Of a stretch of DNA of 64,000 bases, positions 45,365 to 55,848 are shown one piece after another. Source of the stretch: Anthoceros angustus. Its lineage: Eukaryota > Streptophyta > Anthocerotopsida > Anthocerotales > Anthocerotaceae. Each line of letters begins with the position of its first letter. Positions within the stretch are counted from its first letter, which is position 1. Where the stretch lies: positions 186,001 to 250,000 of the forward strand of contig MU008181.1 in NCBI GenBank assembly GCA_010909165.1, given 5' to 3'. The position numbers were made by a program, and so were the translations under genes. The notes below the pieces were generated by a model. It saw only the letters and a list, made by a program, of their open reading frames with translations, ran no database searches and was not told the DNA's origin.

Positions 45365-48058
45365 CGTACGAGCTTGTGCTACTGCAACTGCACATTGTCA
45401 GTCCAAGGGCAACAACATCTCCAAGCTGGCGTTGCACGTCTCTTTAAGGAACCCGGACATCGCCACCACCTTGGAAGGAATGTGGTCCGTGGAGCAGGTG
45501 ACAGGAACCCTTCTGTTCGGACATTCACGGTTATAGCCTCTGCTTGTCCCTTAACCCTGGACAGGAGCGTGAGAATTACGCAGCAGCGCCATACCCTTCC
45601 CAACTGCCGACTTCTTGCACTCCCTACGATTGACCAGAGATTAGACGGACGCATCAAGGAATCATCAACCTTCAGCGCATGAAGGACATCATCAGTTGGC
45701 CGCACATCTTCCCATTGAACCAAGCACGTCTAAGCACGGTGCTAGGGAACAAGTGTCAGAAAAATTCTAAAACATATTCCTATAACAATGTGCAATTTAA
45801 ATGGACGATGGGAGCAAACTCGTACAATTTGTACAAGGTTTTGGCATCGTATATCAAGTAGTAGTTGATATATTTTATTAGATAATTAATGATAGTTAAT
45901 ATATTTTATTAGAAAGTTCATGATATATAAGATATAATTTACAGAAAGATATATATCATTAGTTTTTTTACATAATTTCTTTCATAAGTAATATTTTTGA
46001 ATGAAATTATGATAGCTTTCATATGAAAATTATGAAACGTTCATCTTTCTTTACTACGATTCTTACATAAGGTAGTGTCGTGAACAAAACAAATATATTT
46101 TCCAAAAAATAATTTATATTATGAATATTAAGTTATCATTGGTATCCAACTATATATAATTCACAAATATATAAGACAGTTCGGAATATTTTACTAGCGT
46201 TAGTTACTTCCACAAAGTGTTAAAGTTATGAACAAATATCTTTGAAATTCATTGATACGAAAGAAACAAATGTTTTAACATTTGCAAACACATTAGGAAC
46301 TTTATTGTACCATCTCTAATTCTCAATCTCCTCAAAGATACTACTCTTTACTTAAAATACTATTTGACAACCTTCTCAATGAATTCAAAAATCACAAAAT
46401 AAGCTAGAGATCACTAAATCGAGTTCATAAGTAACAACAAACTAAGATTTTCGCCTCAACTTGCGTTTCATTTCTCTCATTTCCCAACTAGTTCTTGTTT
46501 TTCTAAACTACCTGTTTCTATTCTGGTATAGTACTCTTCGTCTATACGCAATCGCAATCTTGAGTTGAAGCCAGTTTGGATCACATTGAACTTCTTGGCC
46601 TTAATTTTCCAGATCTTTATCTTGCTCACGTTGCCCTAAATAACTTTCATTATCGTAATGATGTTGAATAACTTTCATTCTTTCATTATTGTGATGAAGT
46701 AGAATAACTTTCATTACCGTAAAGACGTTGGAAGTGTTCGTATTTGGATGGATTGTAATGGTAACGATGTTGAAAGTGTTCGTATTTAGATAGATGTGCA
46801 CAAAGACTTGGTAAGATCTAGGATATGCCAGGGATGATTTCCTCACCCCTAAGGATATACAAAGTATGAGGCTCATGTTTCATCTTGTAAGTATGAACTT
46901 CATGGTAATGATGTTGAAAGTGTTTGTATTTGGATGGATGTGCACAAAAACTTAGTTTTCTATCTTGAGAATCCTACTGTTTCAAGCTTTGAGAATCCTA
47001 TTTCAAGCTTAATTCTTGCTAGTTGCACTCCATGTTAGTCTTCATTCACCCAGTTCTGTCTCAAGCTTTGTTCTTACTAGTTGCACTCCGTGTTCGTCTT
47101 CATTTACCTAGTTCGTTAACACGAGAATTCACCGATGTTTTCTAATTTTTGTTTAGTTCACAAACGATTAGATTCTTGTATGAGGGCAAGGTCCAACTAG
47201 AAGTGCCCTTGACTCATGTGGACCCATTACTATTTAACTTAATTTAATTTTTAAATATATAAAATTAATGAGGTATCATTATTATTACTTATTGTTACCC
47301 TGTCGTTAGACTCTTTATGGGTTTGGATTCCTTTGAGCTTGAGGTCCATTGGCAATCACGTCACGAACTCCTTAGTCTATGCTTCGCTCGAAGTTTCGCA
47401 CTCACAATTGCAGCAAGGCATGTCGAATGTAGCAATGATTTGTGCGCCAACTAATCATGCCCTTGGATTTGCTCAAGAACGTATTTTCGTACATGATTTC
47501 TACCACATATTTTGTATTAATAATACAGTCCACAAATCCAAGTAAGATCCTTTAAAATAAGTTTTATTTTTATTTAAATAAATAATTAATGTAATTTCAT
47601 GGTACAGATTAAGCAACCTGGAAGCCATACACACAACTCAGATTTGCAGTGTTGGACACAGAGAAAAATTATGACAGAAGCAAAAATAAAGAGAATCATA
47701 ATACTAAGTGTGTATGGGAAGAGAAAAAAACAAATATTGGTACGAAATTAGCATCGATCACTAACGTTTATTAAAATAAGAACTAGAAAAGTGGACCTAG
47801 TAAAGGACGGCTTGAATCATAACCAGGTGTAAGGGCCGAAGTACCTAGCCAAAGAGTGCAACTACCAGTAAAAGAGCCAAACGAGGGAAATCTTCTAACA
47901 AATATGAGCGGGTAGACCCACGGTGCCAAGATTGTGGTGATTCAGTTGATCCATTTGTTACCCGTAGCCCTAAAGCGTGGGGTCTGCGACATATTTAGGG
48001 CATCTCCAAGCTCGGCTTCCCGTAGTCGAGAGCCTAGCGGAAGAAAAATCGTGGCGCC
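45365..48058. other. AT-rich spacer between PPR 2 and NOG1
   Basis: Mostly AT-rich, particularly 45850-46450, with repeated words such as TAACTTTCATTAT and GATGTTGAAAGTGTTCG (46660-46930). The last 120 bases are the likely 5' untranslated region of NOG1. No other gene seen. Confidence 0.5.
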
Positions 48059-50075
48059 ATGGTGCTCTACAACTTCAAAAAGATCACGGTGGTGCCTACG
48101 GGCAAGGATTTTGTGGATATTGTGCTCTCCCGGACCCAGCGGCAGACACCCACAGTGGTGCACAAGGGTTACGCTATCAATCGCATCCGTCAATTCTACA
48201 TGCGCAAGGTGAAATTCACTCAGCAGACCTTTCATGACAAGCTGAGCACCATCATAGACGACTTCCCCCGCCTTGATGATATCCATCCTTTCTATGGTGA
48301 TTTGCTGAATGTCTTGTATGATAAGGACCACTATAAGCTTGCTCTCGGGCAAATAAACACTGCTCGGAATTTGGTGGAGAAGATTGCCAAGGACTATGTC
48401 CGCCTGTTGAAATATGGAGATTCGTTGTACCGGTGCAAGCAGCTCAAGAAGGCAGCGTTGGGCAGGATGTGCACCCTGATGAAAAGGATTGGCCCTAGTC
48501 TGGCCTACCTGGAGCAGGTTAGGCAGCATATGTCACGGCTCCTTCCATTGACCCTAACACTAGGACTATTCTCATATGTGGGTATCCGAATGTGGGAAGA
48601 GTTCCTTCATCAACAAGATAACGAGGGCCGATGTTGATGTGCAGCCGTATGCATTTACTACTAAATCCCTGTTTGTAGGTCACACGGATTATAAATATCT
48701 GAGATGGCAGGTGATTGATACGCCTGGCATTCTGGATCATCCGCTGGAGGACCGTAATACTATCGAAATGCTGAGTGTGACTGCACTTGCCCATCTCCGT
48801 GCAGCTGTGCTTTTTGTTTGTGATCTGTCTGGGGCATGTGGGTATTCTCTAGCACAGCAGGCTGCTCTGTTCCACAGCATCAAGCCCTTGTTTGCGAACA
48901 AGCCTGTGTTGATTGCCTGCAACAAGATCGACTTGCAGCCCTTGGAGACGCTGTCTGAGGATGAGAAACAGCTTCTTGGTGATATGAGGAAGGAGGCTGC
49001 TAGGTGTTCAGCAGGGGTTTTTGCAGATTCTAGCTCTCTGGACGAGGAGGGTTGTTTGCTGACCATGAGCACCATGACAGAGGACGGGGTGATAGCAGTA
49101 AAAAATGCAGCTTGTGAACGTTTGCTTCAGCAAAGGGTGGAGGTGAAGATGAAGTCAAAGAAAATGAATGACTGTTTGAACAGGATACATGTGGCCATGC
49201 CCAAGGCCAGAGATGCGAAGGATCGGCCACCTTGCATTCCACAAGCTGTACTGGACGCGCAGGCAAATGGTGTCACTGTCTCTCAAGGCAGGGTACTCGA
49301 GAGGGACCTGGAGAACAAGCATGGTGGTGCTGGAGTCTATTCTGCCAATCTCCACAAGCACTACTTGCTGCTGGATGAGAGCTGGAAGGATGACATTGTG
49401 CCTGAAATTGTCGATGGTCACAACATTGCAGACTTTGTGGATGCTGACATCCTGCAGAGGCTTGATGAGTTGGAGCGGGAAGAGGCAGCCCGTGAGGCAG
49501 CTGAGGGTGAAGATGAGGACATGGAAGACGCAGAAGAACTCACTGAAGACGAGAAGAAGGCTCTTGCCGCGATTCGGAGGAGGAAGAAACAGCTGCTATT
49601 AGAGCATCGATCAAAGAAAACTGTAGGTCACAGCAAGCCTGTCATGCCAAGGACAGCTGATCGGGATGGCATGTTGTCCACTGACAGAATGGGAAGGCAC
49701 CTTCGCTCCCTAGGCTTGGATCCAAGTGCTGCCATTGAGAGGGCTCGAAGTAGGTCTGTCTCCAGGAGAGGAAGGAAGAGAGATAGGTCAGTCAGCATGC
49801 CTGCTGAGGATGTGGATGCCATGGACATCGATCAGCCCAGCAAGAGACTGAAGACAAGGTCCAGATCTCGCTCACGTCCTGTTCTTGAGGCCCAGCCTGG
49901 AGAGGGCTACAAGGACACTACTCAAAAGATCAAGGCCATTAAGCTGGGAAGGAAGGCTGTCAAGCAGAGGAATAAGGATGCCAGGAAGGGTGAGGGTGAT
50001 AGAGTTGTGTACAACCCCAAACCGAAACATCTATTTTCTGGCAAGCGGTCAACAGGGAAGACAGACCGAAGGTAG
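48059..50075 (+). CDS. NOG1: Nucleolar GTP-binding protein 1, two frameshifts at the P-loop
   Basis: Encodes the Obg/NOG1-family GTPase that joins early pre-60S particles in the nucleolus. The start [18 protein letters not shown] is typical of NOG1. The N-terminal helical domain runs to RQHMSRL, then GTPase motifs GYPNVGKSS (G1), [10 protein letters not shown] (G3) and NKIDL (G4), the NOG1-specific middle ([11 protein letters not shown]), and a basic C-terminus with [14 protein letters not shown] and RSRSRSRP. One base is missing at about 48540 (after CGGCT) and one at about 48598 (GGGAAG where GGGAAAG is expected). The G1 motif is readable only by changing frame twice. With both bases allowed for, the product is 672 residues, close to the usual length. 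It has no introns. Since NOG1 is essential in eukaryotes studied, sequence error is the likeliest cause. Confidence 0.92.
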
Positions 50076-50807
50076 TAAGCTTACCGTGCCCGGATGAAAT
50101 ACGGGTAGGAAGTGTGTTTTTGAGGACTCTGGTAGATAATAGGTAGTGCATTTTGAGGACTCGGCGTCTGGCAGAGTCCTCTGCGAGAGACCTTTTTATT
50201 AATGTGAGGCTTTAGCTGCGTTAGAAGTAGTCTTGCGAAGGACATGTAGGTCGGCCACTTTGTAACATCAACTGGTAGATGGGCTCACCCCATCTCTCCC
50301 CCTCTCAATTGAAGACTTGATTTACAAAGTTAAAGGAGTTAACATGCCTTCTGATTCTCGAATTGCTGCTCCTAATTAGCTACCTAGGAGCTTCAGACCT
50401 CCAAGTGCGAGGAGATCACGTTGTGTGGTGACAAATCACTGCAGAAAGTTTCTGCTTGCTCAGATGAATGCGTGCGTTGAGTTGACAAGGTAGTGCATAA
50501 AGCATGTGCTTGCTATTGTGATCGTGAGATCTGATAAAATAAATTCAATATAAATATGTTAATTACAAATATTTTATGAACCTTTTCTGACACTGATCCC
50601 GCTGAGGGTATGCTTTTTCTCGACAAGAAGCCTTTGCCATCAGGCTACTGATCCATGCACCATGCACCAAAGCCCGTAACTGGATGGAAAGGTGCAGACA
50701 CCAAAGTATGCAGTCAGTTTGGAGAGGGATGGAATCAGGCAAGCACACTCAGCCGCAAGAAAGAAGCATGTCTCTGGCGTACACACTTCAGAATAGGCTT
50801 GTTCTCA
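50076..50807. other. NOG1 3' region and spacer
   Basis: Convergent 3' ends of NOG1 (+) and PPR 3 (-). Contains the near repeat GGTAG-AGTGTGTTTTTGAGGACT and GTAGTGCATTTTGAGGACT around 50110-50160. No gene seen. Confidence 0.5.
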
Positions 50808-53800
50808 TTACGGTCGACCCTTGCAACTGCAACAACCAGCCACGAATCGATGGACACGGTACCCATCCCTTACAACAATGTCTCTCTGTTCTAGCCTTGA
50901 CATGATCTCCGTGGAGCTGTGGCAGTCACTGCACATGCGTAGATTCTTGGTTACCACCAGAGGTGTCCCACTCGGAGTGTTCAAGAGGCCAAACGCCAGA
51001 GCTAGCTTCTCAGCATGCCCACATAGCGCATCTTCCTTTTCCTTCTCACCCAGTGGCTTCAACACCAACTTCGTGTGAGGTACGTGTCCTCCTTCCTGCT
51101 TCAGACGCGCATTCGTACTCTCTGCCTTCAGCGCAATATCCTCTCTCCTTTCTCCCACCAGAAATTTTTGTACCTGCTTATTCACCTCAATTGTTGCCAC
51201 TGCAGGTTTCTTGTGAGCCCCTGCTAACATTCTCTGCGTTTCAATCTTGTCTACATCGCTCCACCTACCTGCATCTGCGTAGGCATTGGCCATGAGCACA
51301 TACGCAGACGCCCTGTGAGGGTCCAGCCTAACAATTCTTTCAAAACACCACATAGCCCTCTCTATATCCCCGTGACTTTTGCAGGCATTCAACAAAGTCG
51401 TCAAGCCCACCACATTACTTTGGCCCTCAAAAGACAACAGCATCTTCTCAGCCTCATCCAAATGGCCTGCACGACCAAGAAGATCAATCATGCAATTGTA
51501 ATGCTCAAGAGTAGGTTTGATGCCATGCTGTTCAGCCATGGAATCAAAGTGCTTGCGACCCTCGTGGACGAGATCCGCATGACTGCATGCTAAAAGGCAA
51601 GTAAAAGTAGCATCATAGGCTGAATACCGGCAACTAACATCTCCTCAAAACAAGCTAGTGCCTTGTGACCTTCATCACAAGTACCATACCCAGATATCAG
51701 GGCGGTCCACGTCACCACATTCTTTGTGTTCATGCTGTCAAAAACCTGGCGCGCGTCTTCCAGTTCACCACATTTTGCATACATATCCACCACGCAGGTG
51801 CCCAACACTACGTTATCCAGCAGTCCTCTTTCGACAATCTCCGAGTGCAGCTGCCTGCCCTTCTGTAAGGCACCAGTGCTTGCACAGGCCTTCAGAAGGC
51901 AAGCAAAAGTAACATCGTCAGCCAAAATGAGGCCCGCCTCCTCCATTTGTCCATACACAACAAGCGCCTCTTGGCCGAGTCCTTGCTGTGCATACCCAGC
52001 AATCAGGGCATTCCATGTCACCACATTCTTTGTGGCCAAGCTGTCAAAAACCTGGCGTGCATCTTCCAGTTCACCACATTTTGCATACATGTCCACCAGG
52101 CAGGTGCCCACCACAACGTCATCCAGCAGTCCTCTTTTGACAATCTGCGAGTGCAGCTGCCTGCCCTTCTGTAATGCACCAGTGCTTGCACAGGCCTTCA
52201 GAAGGCAAGCAAAAGTAACCTCATCAGCCAAAATGAGGCCCGCCTCCTGCATTTGTCCATACACAACAAGCGCCTCTAGGCCGAGTCCTTGCTGTGCATA
52301 CCCAGCAATCAGGGTTCCATGTCACCACATCCTTTGTGTTCATGCTGTCAAAAACCTGGCGCATCTTCCAGTTCACCACATTTTGCATACATGTCCACCA
52401 GGCAGGTGCCCAACACTACGTTATCCAGCAGTCCTCTTCGACAATCTGAGTGCAGCTGCCTGCCCTTCTTCTGTAAGGCACCAGTGCTTGCACAGGCCTT
52501 CAGAAGGCAAGCAAAAGTAACATCGTCAGCCAAAATGAGGCCTCCTCCTCCATTTGTCCATACACAAGCGCCTCTTGAGTCCTTGCTGTGCATACCCAGC
52601 AATCAGGGCATTCCATGTCACCACATCCTTTGAGGCCAAGCTGTCAAAAACCTGGCGTGCATCTTCCAGTTCACCACATTTTGCATACATGTCCACCAGG
52701 CGGTGCCCACCACAACGTCATCCAGCAGTCCTCTTTTGACAATCTGAGTGCAGCTGCCTGCCCTTCTGTAAGGCACCAGTGCTTGCACAGGCCTTCAGAA
52801 GGCAAGCAAAAGTAACATCAGCCAAAATGAGGCCCGCCTCCTCCATTTGTCCATACACAACAAGCGCCTCTTGAGTCCTTGCTGTGCATACCCAGCAATC
52901 AGGGTTCCATGTCACCACATCCTTTGTGGCCAAGCTGTCAAAAACCTGGCGTGCATCTTCCAGTTCACCACATTTTGCATACATGTCCACCACGCCGGTG
53001 CCCACCACAACGTCATCCAGGAGTCCTCTTTTGACAATCTGCGAATGCAGCTGCCTGCCCTTCTGTAAGGCACCAGTGCTTGCACAGGCCTTCAGAAGGC
53101 AAGCAAAAGTAACATCAGCCAAAATGAGGCCCGCCTCCTCCATTTGTCCATACACAACAAGCGCCTCTTGAGTCCTTGCTGTGCATACCCAGCAATCAGG
53201 GTCGTCCACGTCACCAAACTCTTTGTGGCCAAGCTGTCAAAAACCTGGCGTGCATCTTCCAGTTCACCACATTTTGCATACATGTCCACCAGGCAGGTGC
53301 CCACCACGACGTCATCCAGCAGTCCTCTTTCGACAATCAGTGAGTGCAGCTGCCTGCCCTTCTGTAAGGCACCAGTGCTTGCACAGGCCTTCAGAAGGCA
53401 AGCAAAAGTAACATGGTCAGCCAAAATGAGGCCTGCCTCCTCCATTTGTCCATACACAACAAGCGCCTCTTGGCTGAGTCCTTGCTGTGCATACCCAGCA
53501 ATCAGGGCATTCCATGTCACCACATCCTTTGTGGCCAAGCTGTCAAAAACCTGGCGTGCATCTTCCACTTCACCACATTTTGCATACATGTCCACCAGGC
53601 AGGTGCCCACGACTACATTATCCACCAGTCCTCTTCTAACAATCAGAGAGTGCAGCTGCCTGCCCTTCTGTAAGGCACCAGTGCTTGCACAGGCCTTCAG
53701 AAGGCAAGCAAAAGTAACGTGGTTAGCCAAAACCAGGCCCTCCTGCTCCATTTGTCCATACACAACAAGTGCCTCATGTCCAAGACCTTGCTGTGCATAG

Positions 53801-55848
53801 CCAGCAATTAGGGCAGTCCATGTCACCACATCCTTTGTGGCCAAGCTGTCAAAAACCTGGTGTGCTTCTCCCAGTTCACCACATTTTGCATACATGTCCA
53901 CCAGGCAATTGCCCAACACTACGTCATCCAGCAGTCCTCTTTCGACAATCTGCGAGTGCAGCTGCCTGCCCTTCTGTAAGGCACCAGTGCCCGCACAGGC
54001 CTTCAGAAGGCAAGCAAAAGTAACATCGTCAGCCAAAAGCAGAGCCTCCTGCTCCATTTGTCCATACACAACAAGCGCCTCATGTCCGAGCCCTTGCTGG
54101 GCATACCCAGCAATCAGGGCATTGCATGTCACCACATCCTTTGTGGCCATGCTGTCAAAAACCTGGCGCGCATCATTCAGTTCACCACATTTTGCATACA
54201 TGTCCACCAGGCAGTTGCCCAACACTACGTCATCCAGCAATCCTCTTTCCACAATCTGTGAGTGCAGCTCCCTGCCCTTCTGTAAGTCACCATTGCTCGC
54301 ACAGGCCTTCAGAAGGCAAGCAAAAGTAACATGGTTAGCCAAAAGCAGGCCCTCTTGCTCCATTTGTCCATACACAAGCAGCGCCTCACGTCCCAGCCCT
54401 TGCTGGGCATATCCAGCTATCAGGGCATTCCATGTCACCACATCCTTTGAGGCCATGCGGTCAAAAACCTGGCGAGCACCTTGCACTTCGCCACATTTTG
54501 CATACATGTCCACCAGGCAGTTGCCAACAAATAAATTAGCAGGAATTCCACTGTGCAACACATCACTGTGCACTTTTCTGCCAGATTCCAAGTCGGAGGC
54601 AAATGCACAAGCTTGAAGGGCAGCGACAAAGACGTGAGCATCGGCCTTCACTCCTGACCTACGCATCTCATGGTAGAGTCGTATGGCCTCCTTAGGTTTC
54701 CCATGCTTAGCATATGCAGAGATTATGGAAGACCACATGAAGGCACTTGGTTTGCCCACCCTGGAGAACACATCCCTGGCCTCCTGCAGACTACCTCGAC
54801 ATGCATACATGCGCAAGATATGGTTCCCCAAGTATGCATCCGACTCGTACCCGAGTTTCACAGTGAGATCATGAACTCGTCGCCCCATAACCAAATCCTT
54901 CTTAGCTGTACACAGTTTTAGCACAGTGTAAAACAGAGACTGAGAAATAGCAAAGTCTGTCTGCGCCAGACATTCCAGGGCTCCAACGGCCTCAGACAGC
55001 TTCCCCTGCTGACATAACGCGATCACGTTTACAGCCGTTACGACGCTCATTTCCGATCCTGCACGCGTGCCAGCTTCAGGATTATCTGGAGAGCTCGACT
55101 TGGAAGGAGACACACCATGACCCATCTGAATATCCAAAGAAACGAGTTGCTCATCAACCCAAGCTGGCTTGAACATGCTGTTTAACCACAGGACCTCGCC
55201 GGACCCCTTCCGCCGGAAATCAGGCGAACGGGAGCTCTTCTTATCTCCTCTCTTGTCCCACCACATGGTAGGGTCCAGAAAAAATTGCTGCCACAGGTGC
55301 TCCTGCTCCTGGCGACGACCATCGTCGGAAAACCCGTCCCCGCCCACACATTTTCTCGGAAGTGCAAGTGCTGGGCTCCTCACCCTGCTCCACCTAGAGC
55401 CTATTTCCGATTCTTCACGCCTCCCAGGTTCAGTCTCATCCGGAAAGATGGACTCGGAAGGAGAGGCATCATGACCCATCTGCATATCCAAGGAAACGAG
55501 CTGCTCATCAACCCAAGCTGGCTTAAACCAGAGCACCTCCCCGGACCCCTTACGCCTGAAGTGAGGCGAACGAAAGCTCTCCTCATCTCGTCTGTTGTCC
55601 CACCACATGGTAGGTTGTTGCCACAACTGCTCCAGCTCCTGGCAACGACCATCGCTGGAAAGCCCGTCCCCACCCACACATTTTCTCGGAGATGGAAGTG
55701 CTGGGCTCCTCACACTCCTGCAACTGGAGGCTTGGTTTGCCAGCGGTTCACTCCCTAAGGTGAGGTGAGCAGGAGCTCCTCGTAGAATCCCTGTACACAC
55801 ACCAATTTCTTGGGTCCACAATGGGTCCGGTTTCCATGCTGTGGCCAT
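50808..55848 (-). pseudogene. PPR protein 3: very long PLS array with KP/GRP-type DYW domain, broken by indels
   Basis: One paralog of PPR 1 and 2, readable from ATG 55848 (MATAWKPDPLW) to TAA at 50808-50810, but open only in pieces: 918 residues from 55848 to about 53170, then fragments, then an open C-terminus from 51539. About eleven S motifs ([12 protein letters not shown] or [12 protein letters not shown]) can be counted, implying about 1680 residues if intact. Breaks cluster at 52260-53210, as 1-4 base losses such as CTTGGCCGAG to CTTGAG. The C-terminal domain (50808-51212) has KKPAVATIEV (exact KPAxA), HAE at 51009-51017, CSDCH, GCCSC and a KGRP end. The N-terminal segment is tandemly duplicated (CVGGDGLSSDG and CVGGDGFSDDG blocks). 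It is either a decaying gene or a collapsed, error-rich repeat array. Confidence 0.85.
52260..53210 (-). repeat. Indel-rich block of about 300-bp PPR triad units in PPR 3
   Basis: Tandem triad units of about 300 bp. Three successive units share the same 4-base loss (CTCTTGAGTCC, near 52574, 52870 and 53168). Two share loss of GTC (GTAACATCAGCC, 52811 and 53109), and two share AATCAGGGTTCC (52308 and 52904). Shared indels mean the damaged unit itself was copied, or one consensus was reused in assembly. Confidence 0.75.

Noticed and set aside
48059-48637. Two separate genes at the NOG1 locus because of the frame break
   Set aside because: Both frames match consecutive parts of NOG1, and the gap is explained by two one-base losses with the conserved sequence readable between them.
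51726-54616. Long plus-strand open frames opposite PPR 3 (and similar ones opposite PPR 1 and 2)
   Set aside because: Ser/Cys/Pro-rich translations repeat exactly with the PPR triad period; they are antisense shadows of the PPR repeats.
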